Positions 26,958 to 35,148 of a stretch of DNA of 64,000 nt are shown here, one piece after another (the stretch's first letter is position 1; every line of letters begins with the position of its first letter). The stretch is taken from contig NZ_SACQ01000001.1 in NCBI RefSeq assembly GCF_004005935.1, forward strand, positions 124,001 through 188,000, written 5' to 3'. Position numbers and translations under genes: made by a program. The notes beneath the pieces were generated by a model. It saw only the letters and a list, made by a program, of their open reading frames with translations. It did not search any database and was not told the origin of the DNA. This stretch comes from Neptunomonas marina. GTDB lineage: Bacteria; Pseudomonadota; Gammaproteobacteria; Pseudomonadales; Balneatricaceae.

Positions 26958-27815
26958 ATGTTGTTACCTTTTAAGTCACTATTAGTGTTTGAGGCTGTAA
27001 CAAGGAATTGCAGCTTTACCAAAGCGGCAGAAGAGTTGAACGTCACGCAATCTGCCATTAGCCATCAAGTGAAAAATCTCGAAGAGTTCTTTTCGATCAA
27101 GCTGCTTGATCGCTCGGGGCCTGTGATCGCTTTGACTGAAGAGGGGCAGATACTTTATCAAGACCTCTCCGAGGCGATGAGCCTAGTCAGGCGTGGTGTG
27201 GGACGCGTAAAAGCAAAAACCGCTATCAGCCCAATCGGGATCTCTGTACGGCCACACTTTGCGATGAAGTGGTTATCGCCGCGCCTGAGTGGGACGCAAT
27301 TTGGCTTTGATTTTCGCTTCTACCATAGCAATAGTGCTGCTGACTTTAGCGACTCGGATATCCACTTATCGATTGAGTGGCTGCACGTTAGCCAAGTGCC
27401 TAGCAATGCACATCTGCTGGTTGAAGGGCGCTTAACGCCAGCCTGCCATCCAGATCTTTTGGAGGGGCTCGAGGATACCCAATCGCCTGCGCTGCTAGAA
27501 CGTTTCGCGCTGCTCCACGAGACCGATGCCACCAGCTGGCGTGAGTGGTTAACCATGGTTGGACACTCTGAATTGCAGCCACTGCGCAACGAGTATTACA
27601 GCGATACTAATGTGCGCCAGCAAGCGGCTATTGAAAAGCTGGGCTTTGCATTGGTTTGCCCTGAGTTGGTGGCGGAGGATATTCGTAAAGGGCGTTTAGT
27701 CTGCCCATTTCGGCATAATCTTCCCAGCTATAGCTACTATCTGATCGTGCCGGATGACCGGATGAACATCAGTAAAGTGCGCACCTTCGTAAGCTGGTTA
27801 AAAGAGCAGGTATAG
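26958..27815 (+). CDS. LysR-type regulator, GcvA-like
   Basis: Predicted 285-residue transcription factor. The N-terminal winged helix-turn-helix (FEAVTRNCSFTKAAEELNVTQSAIS-type sequence; TKAAEELNVTQSAISHQVK core, about 20-38) is typical of LysR proteins and closest in style to GcvA/AmpR members (LLPFKSLLVFEAV start, LFRRS-like position reading LLDRSG). The ligand domain runs from about 92 to the end. ATG 26958 is chosen over GTG 26949 because GGGG sits at a better distance. The location next to the glycine/serine locus makes regulation of those genes or of the divergent EamA gene plausible, but this is inference. Confidence 0.83.
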   Translation: MLLPFKSLLVFEAVTRNCSFTKAAEELNVTQSAISHQVKNLEEFFSIKLLDRSGPVIALTEEGQILYQDLSEAMSLVRRGVGRVKAKTAISPIGISVRPHFAMKWLSPRLSGTQFGFDFRFYHSNSAADFSDSDIHLSIEWLHVSQVPSNAHLLVEGRLTPACHPDLLEGLEDTQSPALLERFALLHETDATSWREWLTMVGHSELQPLRNEYYSDTNVRQQAAIEKLGFALVCPELVAEDIRKGRLVCPFRHNLPSYSYYLIVPDDRMNISKVRTFVSWLKEQV

Positions 27816-28003
27816 CACGCTTTTAACAGTTTCCTTCTAGCGCCTTGATGCAGGTAGCGATGCTTGTGTCAGGGCGTTTATGTTTATACACCGTGATTCC
27901 AAAACTGCTGCTGAGGGCAGTAACAGGGAGTGGCAAGGCCGGTTCTCGGGAGGTGCTGGGCTGGCAAACCGCAAGATTTTTTTTGTGTAGTAAAGGGAGA
28001 GGT

Positions 28004-28036
28004 AAAACAAAAAAAGAGGCGTGTTAACGCCTCTTT
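28004..28036 (-). terminator. Rho-independent terminator after the BCCT gene
   Basis: Read on the minus strand: AAAGAGGCG-TTAACA-CGCCTCTTT followed by a T-rich run (TTTTGTTTT). It lies 15 bases downstream of the BCCT stop codon. Confidence 0.9.
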
Positions 28037-28050
28037 GTAGGGGGGCTTAC

Positions 28051-29670
28051 TTAACTGGTAGCAGACACCTCTGCGTTAGCAGGGCCCTCTTCATCTTGGC
28101 TATCGGTATCTGCGACGGGAGCCGACTGATACTCCGGGTTCGAGATCATCGAGCTTAGTAAGCCAACAATCATCATAATCATAACGATAGAGAACGGGAG
28201 TGCCGCGGCGATTGAAGCGGCTTGTAACGCTTTTAGGCCGCCCGCAAGTAGCAGAACAGCGGCAACGGCACCCACACCGACGCCCCATACGATACGGAAA
28301 CGCGCTGGTGGGTTTTCATTACCCATTGATAGTAGCGTACAGATGACGAGCGTGCCTGAGTCTGCCGAGGTCACAAACCAGGTCAGAATCATAAGTGTGG
28401 CTAGCGCTGCCATCGCCCATGTTGCCCACTCAACATTCAGTGCTTCAAGAGTGACATAAAGCGCTGTTGTCAGGTCGTTATTAACAGCATCGACGATGCC
28501 ACCGTTGCCGTAGAGCTCCATATGTAGCGCAGTGCCACCAAAGAGCGATAGCCAAAGGAAGCTCACCAAACAAGGCACTAAGATAACGCCAAGCAGGAAT
28601 TCGCGCACGGTACGTCCGCGCGAAATGCGGGCGATAAACATGCCCACAAACGGTGCCCATGAGATATACCAACCCCAATAGAATACCGTCCACCATCCTT
28701 GCCATTGGCTCTCTGGGTTCGGGTCGGTCCAGAAGCCCATTGGAATCATATTCCATAGGTAGTCGCCCACGCTGGTAACGTAGAAACCAAGCAGGTACAC
28801 GGTTGGCCCTGCAAATAGGAAGAAAGCAAACAGTACTGTTGTTAGTTTGATATTGAGTTCACTGAGGATCCGGATCCCCTTAGCAACGCCGGAAACAGCT
28901 GAGAAAGTTGCCGCAACTGAGATCACCAAGATCAGAACAACTTGGTTGATGACAGAGATCTCCAGGCCGAATAGGTAGTTAAGACCCGCGTTCATTTGAG
29001 CTACGCCCAAACCTAACGATGTCGCGACACCAAAGATGGTTGCAAAGACACCTAGTAGGTCAACCGCATGGCCCGTTGGTCCGTAAATGCGATCGCCAAG
29101 TAGTGGGTAGAGAGCAGAACGTATGGTTAACGGCAAACCCTTACGGAAAGCAAAGTAAGCCATTGCCAAGCCAGCGACCGCATAGATAGCCCATCCATGG
29201 AAACCCCAGTGGAAGAAGGAGATACGCATAGCAACCTGCGCGGCTTCCGCAGACTTCGCCTCAACACCCGCCATGGTGATAAAGGGGTTGCCTTGGAAGT
29301 GGTAGATGGGCTCAGCGATACTCCAAAATAGCATCGCGATCCCCATGCCGGCGCCAAATAACATGGCAAACCAAGAGAAGAAGCTAAACTCCGGTTTCTC
29401 TTCGTCGGCACCTAGGCGCAAGTTACCTAGCCGTCCGAATGTTAACCATGTACAGAGGAAGAAAAATCCACAAACAAGACTGACGTAATACCAGTTTAGC
29501 GTGGTTTGTATCCAGTTCTTGATGTCAGCATAGATACCCCCGGCAAAGTCGACATTGATAATAGTGAACACCAAAAAGGCGACCACCATACCTTTTGCCA
29601 ACAATCCCATCGCGGGGTTTATACCGGAGAAGATTCCGGCTTTGGCTATATTGGTTTTATTGTTATTCAT
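28051..29670 (-). CDS. BCCT-family betaine/choline/carnitine transporter
   Basis: Predicted 539-residue inner-membrane secondary transporter for quaternary-ammonium or similar zwitterionic compounds. The family core is clear: FGAGMGIAMLFWSIAEPIYH (first glycine stretch and substrate region), the tryptophan-rich FHWGFHGWAIYAV, FYWGWYISWAPFVGMFIARISRGRT (split here as WGWYISWAPFVG and FIARISRGR), and TWFVTSADSGTLV. The GMGIAML sequence, where BetP carries Gly-Met-Gly for Na+ binding, suggests sodium coupling. GGGAGAG precedes the ATG. It is divergent from the Rieske oxygenase operon and likely imports that operon's substrate. The acidic C-terminal tail is short, which argues against strong osmosensing. 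Confidence 0.93.
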   Translation of the reverse strand: MNNNKTNIAKAGIFSGINPAMGLLAKGMVVAFLVFTIINVDFAGGIYADIKNWIQTTLNWYYVSLVCGFFFLCTWLTFGRLGNLRLGADEEKPEFSFFSWFAMLFGAGMGIAMLFWSIAEPIYHFQGNPFITMAGVEAKSAEAAQVAMRISFFHWGFHGWAIYAVAGLAMAYFAFRKGLPLTIRSALYPLLGDRIYGPTGHAVDLLGVFATIFGVATSLGLGVAQMNAGLNYLFGLEISVINQVVLILVISVAATFSAVSGVAKGIRILSELNIKLTTVLFAFFLFAGPTVYLLGFYVTSVGDYLWNMIPMGFWTDPNPESQWQGWWTVFYWGWYISWAPFVGMFIARISRGRTVREFLLGVILVPCLVSFLWLSLFGGTALHMELYGNGGIVDAVNNDLTTALYVTLEALNVEWATWAMAALATLMILTWFVTSADSGTLVICTLLSMGNENPPARFRIVWGVGVGAVAAVLLLAGGLKALQAASIAAALPFSIVMIMMIVGLLSSMISNPEYQSAPVADTDSQDEEGPANAEVSATS

Positions 29671-29978
29671 GATCTCTCCCGGTTCAGGTGAGATAAGTCC
29701 AGTTGCGAGTCAACGCTTGAGCTTTCGTGCGGAGCTGTTCGCAATTGCGCATCTGGACGTCATCTCTCTGATTACCGCTCTTTTTATTTTTGGATTAATC
29801 GAGAAAAGAGACGTTGATCACCGCTTAGCGACTGCTAACCGATGTCTCTATCTGATCACGTAAGCCAACTACGATCCGACCAGAGCGTTTAAGTTAACCG
29901 CTCGTAAAACGTTCGCCTAATTCAAAAACCGCAACCGTCATTAGGAAAACTCATGGCGTCTATTTTATCGGGGTTTAG

Positions 29979-29994
29979 TCATAACGCGTTATGA
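29979..29994. promoter_or_regulatory. 16-bp perfect palindrome, operator candidate
   Basis: TCATAACGCGTTATGA is completely self-complementary. It lies about 310 bases from the BCCT start and about 355 bases from the oxygenase start. A dimeric repressor or the AraC-type regulator at the end of the Rieske operon could bind it. Confidence 0.5.
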
Positions 29995-30301
29995 GAAGCT
30001 CTGCGGTACATAACTTTGGTTAATGTTATCTAAGTATCTTATAAGTCATTTTAAATCAATGGCTTATATGGTTTTTTGTGTGGTGTGCGAGCTGTGTGGA
30101 TCGATTCCTCATTAGCTCAGCTCATGACCTTTGTGATTTTTCAATTGGTCGGGCGCCATTATCGATTGCTAGATTTCGTCTCAGCCAACTACGACTCCGT
30201 GCCGTGCCATTGCGGCAAACGGTGTTGTACGACAAGAACACATCGTTATTTGACAGTACGCCTGCAACAGCAAGCGACGAACACCAACAAGAATAAGTAA
30301 A

Positions 30302-30328
30302 GCGATAGCAAACCTTACAAGCTATCGC
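30302..30328 (+). promoter_or_regulatory. Hairpin before the Rieske oxygenase ribosome-binding site
   Basis: GCGATAGC / GCTATCGC, 8 bp perfect with an 11-base loop, ending about 20 bases before the ATG and without a T-tract. It may be a regulator site or an mRNA 5' stabiliser. Confidence 0.5.
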
Positions 30329-30348
30329 GAATGGTTCGGAGAAAAATA

Positions 30349-31473
30349 ATGAGCCTTATAGCTACAGATAAAGTCGGCAACTTAGACGCATTTAATGAGT
30401 CAGGTGCAGTTAAACGCGGTCTGCCCCCATTTGCATATACCTCGGAACAGTTTTGGGAAGCTGAAAAAAACGAACTGTTTCCAAGCTCGTGGGTTCTGGT
30501 TGGTTTCGCCCATGAGATGGATAAGCCAGGCGATGCCATGCCCGTTAACGTGGGCGATAACCCGATTGTGCTGGTGCGTAACCGAGATAACACCATCAAA
30601 GCGTTTCACAATGTCTGTCGTCACCGCTGCCTGAAGCTGGTGGACAAAGCGCAGAACGTAGGCCGGATGCTGAAATGCCCCTACCACGCGTGGGCATATG
30701 GCCTAGACGGCGAGCTACGTACGACGCCTTATTTTGGTGGTGAGGATCCACAATCTGTGCCGGAAGGGTTCGATCCCAAAGAGCATGGATTAAAAGAGGT
30801 CAACTGTGCGGTTTGGTACGACTGGATCTTCGTGAATGTCAGTGGCGATGCTCAGCCATTTGAAACCTTCATTGAGCCGGTAAAGAGCCGCCTTGAAGGG
30901 TTGGACTTTGATCAGGCTAAGCTGGTGGGCGTGATTGACCTAGGGGTGATCGATACCAACTGGAAGTTCCTTATGGAGAACTTTATCGAGCCTTATCACG
31001 TGCAATTTGTGCACTCCAGCACCACAGATCAGCCGCTAGTTGACCATTACACGGTTAACGATGGCCATTGCCAAGGTAGCGCTGTTGATCTGGATGAAAC
31101 CGATGAAGGGGGAGATGGCAGTGGCGATACGCTCGCGGTGAGTTCGCGCTACTTAACGCTGTTCCCGACCTTCGTTTTCGGCCGCTACTTCCCCGACCAA
31201 ATGGGAGTGCACCTAAACATCCCACTTGGCCCGAATAAAACGCTGCAACGCCGCGCTATATACATGACTGATGGCACCGAGCTTGATGCAGAGAGTGCAG
31301 AAAAACTCAAACAGTTATGGGTGGACGTGCATAAAGAGGATCACGAAATGTGTATCCGTCTGCAAGAGGGACGCAAGTCGGTTGTGGCACAGAGCGGTGG
31401 TGTGTTGTCTCCGCATTGGGAAGATAGTGTGCGCAACTTCCAAGAGCAGGTAGTTGCTGCGGTCAGCGAGTAA
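30349..31473 (+). CDS. Rieske non-heme iron oxygenase, CntA/YeaW-like
   Basis: Predicted terminal oxygenase component of 374 residues, the same length as E. coli YeaW. The N-terminal Rieske [2Fe-2S] domain has C90-x-H92 (VCRHRC) and C110-x2-H113 (CPYHAW). The catalytic domain has the mononuclear iron ligands H217 and H222 in EPYHVQFVH and probably D331 in KEDHEM. The residue that bridges the two metal centres is E214 instead of the usual Asp; Glu here is a trait of the CntA/YeaW and GbcA-type quaternary-ammonium oxygenases. ATG 30349 is preferred, with GGAG about eight bases upstream. Its partner reductase is four genes on. Inferred role: oxidative C-N cleavage or demethylation of a betaine-like substrate imported by the divergent BCCT protein. 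The exact substrate is unknown. Confidence 0.88.
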   Translation: MSLIATDKVGNLDAFNESGAVKRGLPPFAYTSEQFWEAEKNELFPSSWVLVGFAHEMDKPGDAMPVNVGDNPIVLVRNRDNTIKAFHNVCRHRCLKLVDKAQNVGRMLKCPYHAWAYGLDGELRTTPYFGGEDPQSVPEGFDPKEHGLKEVNCAVWYDWIFVNVSGDAQPFETFIEPVKSRLEGLDFDQAKLVGVIDLGVIDTNWKFLMENFIEPYHVQFVHSSTTDQPLVDHYTVNDGHCQGSAVDLDETDEGGDGSGDTLAVSSRYLTLFPTFVFGRYFPDQMGVHLNIPLGPNKTLQRRAIYMTDGTELDAESAEKLKQLWVDVHKEDHEMCIRLQEGRKSVVAQSGGVLSPHWEDSVRNFQEQVVAAVSE

Positions 31474-31504
31474 CGCCTCAAACTAAGCCAAAAAACGATA
31501 ACAA

Positions 31505-31522
31505 GCCGGTGTCTACACCGGC
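31505..31522 (+). repeat. Intercistronic hairpin after the oxygenase gene
   Basis: GCCGGTG-TCTA-CACCGGC, 7 bp perfect, with no T-tract. It lies in the 106-base gap before the glyoxalase I gene and could set a higher oxygenase mRNA level than downstream genes. Confidence 0.5.
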
Positions 31523-31579
31523 GCGCCCTAACGTGTCTGTTGGGGCTGATTCACAGACTATTTTGACAAGGGTGAGCTT

Positions 31580-32002
31580 ATGTCTACAGAGAATCCAATC
31601 AAATTCCGTCTTGATCACACCATGATTCGCGTGGTGGATCTGGAAAAATCGCTCGACTTCTATACCCGCCTGATGGGCATGAAAGTACTGCGCCACAACG
31701 AATATCCGGGAGGTCGTTTCACTAACGTTTTCATCGGTTACGGCCCAGAAAACGAAACCACCACCATTGAGTTAACGCACAACTGGGATCAAACCGAGCC
31801 TTATGACAAAGGCAAGGGATACGGCCATCTAGCGTTCAATGTTGCGAGTGTGGTTGATGCGATGGCCTTCCTTGAGAGTGAAGGTGTCACCATTCGCAGC
31901 CCAGCTAAGCAGATGAACCACGGCACTCGCATGCTGGGCTTTATCGAAGATCCAGATGGCTATGTCATCGAGCTAAACGAGCCAATCAACCAGCCAGCTT
32001 AA
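31580..32002 (+). CDS. gloA: Lactoylglutathione lyase (glyoxalase I)
   Basis: Isomerises the hemithioacetal of glutathione and a 2-oxoaldehyde (methylglyoxal, glyoxal) to the S-2-hydroxyacylglutathione. Predicted 140 residues with two vicinal-oxygen-chelate halves, clearly similar to E. coli GloA (LDHTMIRVVDLEKSLDFYT; FIGYGPE; TIELTHNW). All four metal ligands are kept: H13, E64, H83 and E131, the set of Ni/Co-type bacterial enzymes. AGGGTGAG precedes the ATG. Its place inside a Rieske oxygenase operon, with glyoxalase II two genes further on, suggests that the oxygenase pathway itself releases a 2-oxoaldehyde. Confidence 0.92.
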   Translation: MSTENPIKFRLDHTMIRVVDLEKSLDFYTRLMGMKVLRHNEYPGGRFTNVFIGYGPENETTTIELTHNWDQTEPYDKGKGYGHLAFNVASVVDAMAFLESEGVTIRSPAKQMNHGTRMLGFIEDPDGYVIELNEPINQPA

Positions 32003-32051
32003 GAAAACCGTTCTACCTAACAACAAATCTAACAAAGTAAGGAACCAGACT

Positions 32052-32438
32052 ATGCCAACTCCAACATTATTTAAGTTCTCCGATATCGAGCACCGTTACC
32101 AAGAGCTACAACCGGGCGGTACCTTCATCAAGCCGTGGGTTAACGTCAAAGTCAGCGAATCGATGGCCGGTGGTGTTAACTTTCTTAACAACATCTCAGT
32201 GCCTTGGAACTTGGAAGTTGATGAGATCGTGTTTGTTAAAGAGGGTAACTTCCGTCTCATCGCAGATGGTGTTGCATATCAGTGTTCAGAAGGTGATGTG
32301 CTTTACATGCCAAAAGGGATGGATGTTAAGTACGAATGCGATGAAAAATGCATCATTTTCTATGCGGTCTACCCAGTAGATTGGAAGCAAAAGCTGGGCA
32401 TTACCGAAGTACCGGGCATTGATCCAGAAGATATGTAA
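32052..32438 (+). CDS. Single-domain cupin protein of the Rieske operon
   Basis: Predicted 128-residue cytoplasmic cupin. Strand pattern and the two cupin-like motifs are present (LEVDEIVFVKEGNFRLIADG, then GDVLYMPKGMDVKYECDEKC), resembling EutQ-type cupins. The canonical metal-binding HxH of motif 1 is absent (VDE at that place), so metal binding and catalysis cannot be assumed. AAGGA lies eight bases before the ATG. It is embedded between the glyoxalase I and reductase genes. A role in handling an unstable intermediate, or an isomerase or esterase-like step, is possible; nothing in the sequence decides it. Confidence 0.78.
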   Translation: MPTPTLFKFSDIEHRYQELQPGGTFIKPWVNVKVSESMAGGVNFLNNISVPWNLEVDEIVFVKEGNFRLIADGVAYQCSEGDVLYMPKGMDVKYECDEKCIIFYAVYPVDWKQKLGITEVPGIDPEDM

Positions 32439-32539
32439 TTAGGGTTTTATAACCTCACTTAGGGCGGCCGCATTCAGGCTGTAGCGCGCCGCTCCTCTCT
32501 TTTTAGTTCCCCTTTTTTGATACGCATAGGAGGTCAGTG

Positions 32540-33493
32540 ATGGCATCCCAAAGCATACCCGTACGCGTTGTCACAGCTGAGACAGTCGCTAAAAATATTC
32601 GCGCCTACACCTTAGCCCGAGAAGACGGTGAGACCCTTCCAGCATTCGGTGCTGGCGCCCACATTGATGTGTTAACAGACAATGGGCTCACGCGGCAGTA
32701 TTCGTTATGCGGAGATCCAACCAATACGCAAGAGTACAAGATTGCAGTGCAGTTGGAGGAGCAGGGGCGAGGTGGCTCTTCGTGGATCCACGCTAATATC
32801 CATACGGCCAGCGAGATACAGATCAACCCACCGCGGAACCATTTTGAGCTGGATGAAAGTGCTGACCATTACCTGCTGATTGCTGGAGGCATTGGCATCA
32901 CCCCAATTATGTTGATGGCCCAGAGGTTGCAGGCGCTTGGTAAGAATTTCAGCTTCTATTATCTGGCACGTTCCCACGAGCATGCGGCATTCGCCGAGCA
33001 GCTACGCAACACATTTGGTGAGCGGTTGCACTGTTACTTTAGCGACGCAGTGGATGAGCGGCTGAATATAGCAGAGCTGTTTGCGCAGCAGAGCGAAGTC
33101 ACGGAAATATATACCTGCGGGTCTGAGCACTTGTTGCAAGCAATCTTAGATGCGGCAGAGCCCCACCCCAACCTTACTGTTCACTTTGAGCGTTTTGCAG
33201 CGGTTGAGCAGGACAACAGTGACAACACCTCATTTGAAATCGAGCTGGCACGCTCAGGAAAAGTGTTAACCGTATCACCTGACCAAACCATTCTGGAGGT
33301 ATTGCGTGGTGAAGGCTTCACGGTTGAAACCATGTGTGAAGAGGGGCTATGTGGTAGTTGCGAAGTTGACCTGCTATCAGGGGAGGCTGACCACCGCGAT
33401 AGCGTTCTCAATGAGGCGGAAAAAGCAGAGCAGAGCGTCCTCATGGTTTGTTGCTCGCGTGCTGTAAGCCCACGTTTAAAGCTCGATATTTAG
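32540..33493 (+). CDS. Flavin/[2Fe-2S] reductase partner of the Rieske oxygenase
   Basis: Predicted 317-residue electron-transfer component of the CntB/YeaX (VanB-like, class IA) type. Order: flavin-binding barrel with RQYSL (52-56), NAD-binding domain with AGGIGITPI (115-123) and a C-terminal plant-type ferredoxin domain whose cluster cysteines are C266, C271, C274 and C304 (CEEGLCGSC...C). The length equals YeaX within a few residues. ATG 32540 has AGGAGG six bases upstream; the GTG three bases earlier is too close. It should pass electrons from NAD(P)H to the Rieske oxygenase encoded upstream. Confidence 0.92.
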   Translation: MASQSIPVRVVTAETVAKNIRAYTLAREDGETLPAFGAGAHIDVLTDNGLTRQYSLCGDPTNTQEYKIAVQLEEQGRGGSSWIHANIHTASEIQINPPRNHFELDESADHYLLIAGGIGITPIMLMAQRLQALGKNFSFYYLARSHEHAAFAEQLRNTFGERLHCYFSDAVDERLNIAELFAQQSEVTEIYTCGSEHLLQAILDAAEPHPNLTVHFERFAAVEQDNSDNTSFEIELARSGKVLTVSPDQTILEVLRGEGFTVETMCEEGLCGSCEVDLLSGEADHRDSVLNEAEKAEQSVLMVCCSRAVSPRLKLDI

Positions 33494-33508
33494 AGCAGTG
33501 TTTCACGA

Positions 33509-34318
33509 ATGATGGAAACTAAGATGCAGAGTCCAGATACTGCGGCGTCAACTTCCGCACAGATAGTGCAAGTTGCCTGCTTAAAAGATAACTACTGCTA
33601 TTTAGTCAATGACGCAGCAACCGGCACGACAATTGTCATCGATACGCCGGATGCTAGCGCCATTGAGCAGCAGTTGGAGCAGCGCGGCTGGTCACTTGAT
33701 TATATATTGACCACCCACCACCATTGGGACCATATCGATGGCCACGAGGCGCTCGTTGAACGTTATGGTTGCCAGGTGATTGGCCCAAAAGCGAATCAAG
33801 GTCAGATCCCTATGATGGAGCGGACCGTTGAGCACAACGAGAGCCTTCTGTTGGGGGAGTTAGCCTGCCAAGTATTGGCAACGCCGGGCCACACGCTGGG
33901 CCATACGGTGTACTACTTCCCAGATTTAGCCGCGGTTTTTACCGGCGATACACTCTTCTCGATGGGCTGTGGACGGCTGTTCGAGGGTACGGCGCAGCAG
34001 ATGTGGGAGAGTATGCAAACATTGAAGGCGTTGCCAGCGTCTACCCAGGTGTTTTGCGGTCACGAATACACACAGGCCAATGCCCGTTTTGCGATCAGCC
34101 TTGAACCGGATAATACTGAGCTACAAGCGCGTGTTGCGCAGGTTGCCTTGCTGCGTGAGCGCGATCTGCCAACGGTGCCTACGCTGCTCAGTTTGGAGTT
34201 GCAAACCAACCCCTTCTTAAGAGCGGATTTACCTCATTTTAAAGCGGCTATCGGTATGTCAGACCAATCTTCCGAGACTGTATTTACAGAGGTTCGTCGC
34301 CGTAAAGATAACTTCTAA
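33509..34318 (+). CDS. gloB: Hydroxyacylglutathione hydrolase (glyoxalase II)
   Basis: Hydrolyses S-2-hydroxyacylglutathione to the free hydroxy acid and glutathione. Predicted 269 residues, metallo-beta-lactamase fold. The dinuclear site motif THHHWDH is at 69-75, with ATPGHTLGH and FTGDTLFSMGCGRLFEG downstream and the C-terminal NPFLR motif that binds glutathione. It starts 15 bases after the reductase and lies two genes after cognate glyoxalase I, so the operon carries a complete glyoxalase system. The start could also be a Met one or five codons later. Confidence 0.93.
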   Translation: MMETKMQSPDTAASTSAQIVQVACLKDNYCYLVNDAATGTTIVIDTPDASAIEQQLEQRGWSLDYILTTHHHWDHIDGHEALVERYGCQVIGPKANQGQIPMMERTVEHNESLLLGELACQVLATPGHTLGHTVYYFPDLAAVFTGDTLFSMGCGRLFEGTAQQMWESMQTLKALPASTQVFCGHEYTQANARFAISLEPDNTELQARVAQVALLRERDLPTVPTLLSLELQTNPFLRADLPHFKAAIGMSDQSSETVFTEVRRRKDNF

Positions 34319-34332
34319 TAGAAGAGCCTGCT

Positions 34333-35148
34333 GTGCTAAAACGCGATCAAGACGGCTGCTGCTGGCTCTCATTCCTAGTGCTTCCAGGCTTTAACCTGCG
34401 CTGTCTGGAAGCCTCTCTCCTCTATTTAGATCAACTGAATACACTTGCCGAGCAACCGCTCTATCGCTGGGCGCTGCTCTCGGTTGACGATGCCACACCG
34501 AATGATGTGGGCGGCCTTGTCGCAACGCATTATCAACACCACGATCCAGACAATCTTGTTGTTTGTGCAGGCCCTGTTGCCATTGAGTATCGCGATGCTG
34601 AGTGGCAACACTGGCTGATACGGCAGCTAACGCTCGGCTGTGTCAGAGAGCTACTGGGTGAAGGGCTGACGAATGGGTTGCCCGCAGAACTCGATATAGG
34701 GTTTTGCAAGCAGGTGTGCAATAGTCCCCAAAGCGACTCCTCCCATGGTGGTGTGCTTGGGCAGCACCTGCCAGCGTTGCGTTTACTAGGGCTTTATCAC
34801 CGGGCTTTCCATGCACAGAATCGAGATGCAAGCAGGCTGCAGAGAGTGGTGGTACTGATGTGTCAGAATCTAGAAAAGCCGCTCAAAGTGTCTGCCTTGG
34901 CAGCGTCGGTGCATATCTCTTTACGCCAGTTAGAACGGATTTTCCATCGCCACGCAGCCATGGCTCCGGGCCGTTATTATCTTAAGCTGCGACTGCTGCT
35001 TGCGCGGGATCTGACGCTAGCGACCCCTTTACCCATCTCCCAAGTGGCCACGCGTTGTGGCTTTTCATCGTTGGCGCACTTCTCGCGTTGCTACCGATCC
35101 CAGTTTGGGATTGCCCCTAAAAAAGATCGGCTTGCCAATGGAAACTAA
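34333..35148 (+). CDS. AraC-type regulator, shortened GlxA/GbdR-like
   Basis: Predicted 271 residues, starting at GTG. The C-terminal 100 residues hold a full AraC double helix-turn-helix (VSALAASVHISLRQLERIFHRH-type first helix pair; ISQVATRCGFSSLAHFSRCYRSQFG second). The N-terminus FLVLPGFNLRCLEASLLYLDQLN resembles the class I amidotransferase-like domain of GlxA-family regulators, which includes GbdR and CdhR, regulators of glycine betaine and carnitine catabolism. Full-length members are about 310-370 residues, so this domain is shortened and its nucleophile-elbow region is degenerate. It lies 14 bases after gloB and probably regulates this operon and the BCCT gene. Confidence 0.8.
   Translation: MLKRDQDGCCWLSFLVLPGFNLRCLEASLLYLDQLNTLAEQPLYRWALLSVDDATPNDVGGLVATHYQHHDPDNLVVCAGPVAIEYRDAEWQHWLIRQLTLGCVRELLGEGLTNGLPAELDIGFCKQVCNSPQSDSSHGGVLGQHLPALRLLGLYHRAFHAQNRDASRLQRVVVLMCQNLEKPLKVSALAASVHISLRQLERIFHRHAAMAPGRYYLKLRLLLARDLTLATPLPISQVATRCGFSSLAHFSRCYRSQFGIAPKKDRLANGN

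Larger units (their letters stand above)
29671..30348. other. Divergent regulatory region, BCCT / Rieske operon
   Basis: A 678-base gene-free stretch between two divergent, probably co-regulated units. It holds a 16-bp perfect palindrome at 29979 and an 8-bp hairpin at 30302 just before the oxygenase start. Short open frames at about 30076-30300 lack a ribosome-binding site and a recognisable product. Between 29994 and 30075 the sequence is AT-rich and promoter-like, without an unambiguous -35/-10 pair. Confidence 0.6.

Noticed and set aside
30076-30300. Short open frames between BCCT and the Rieske oxygenase
   Set aside because: Two overlapping frames have no ribosome-binding site, unnatural composition and no familiar motif.
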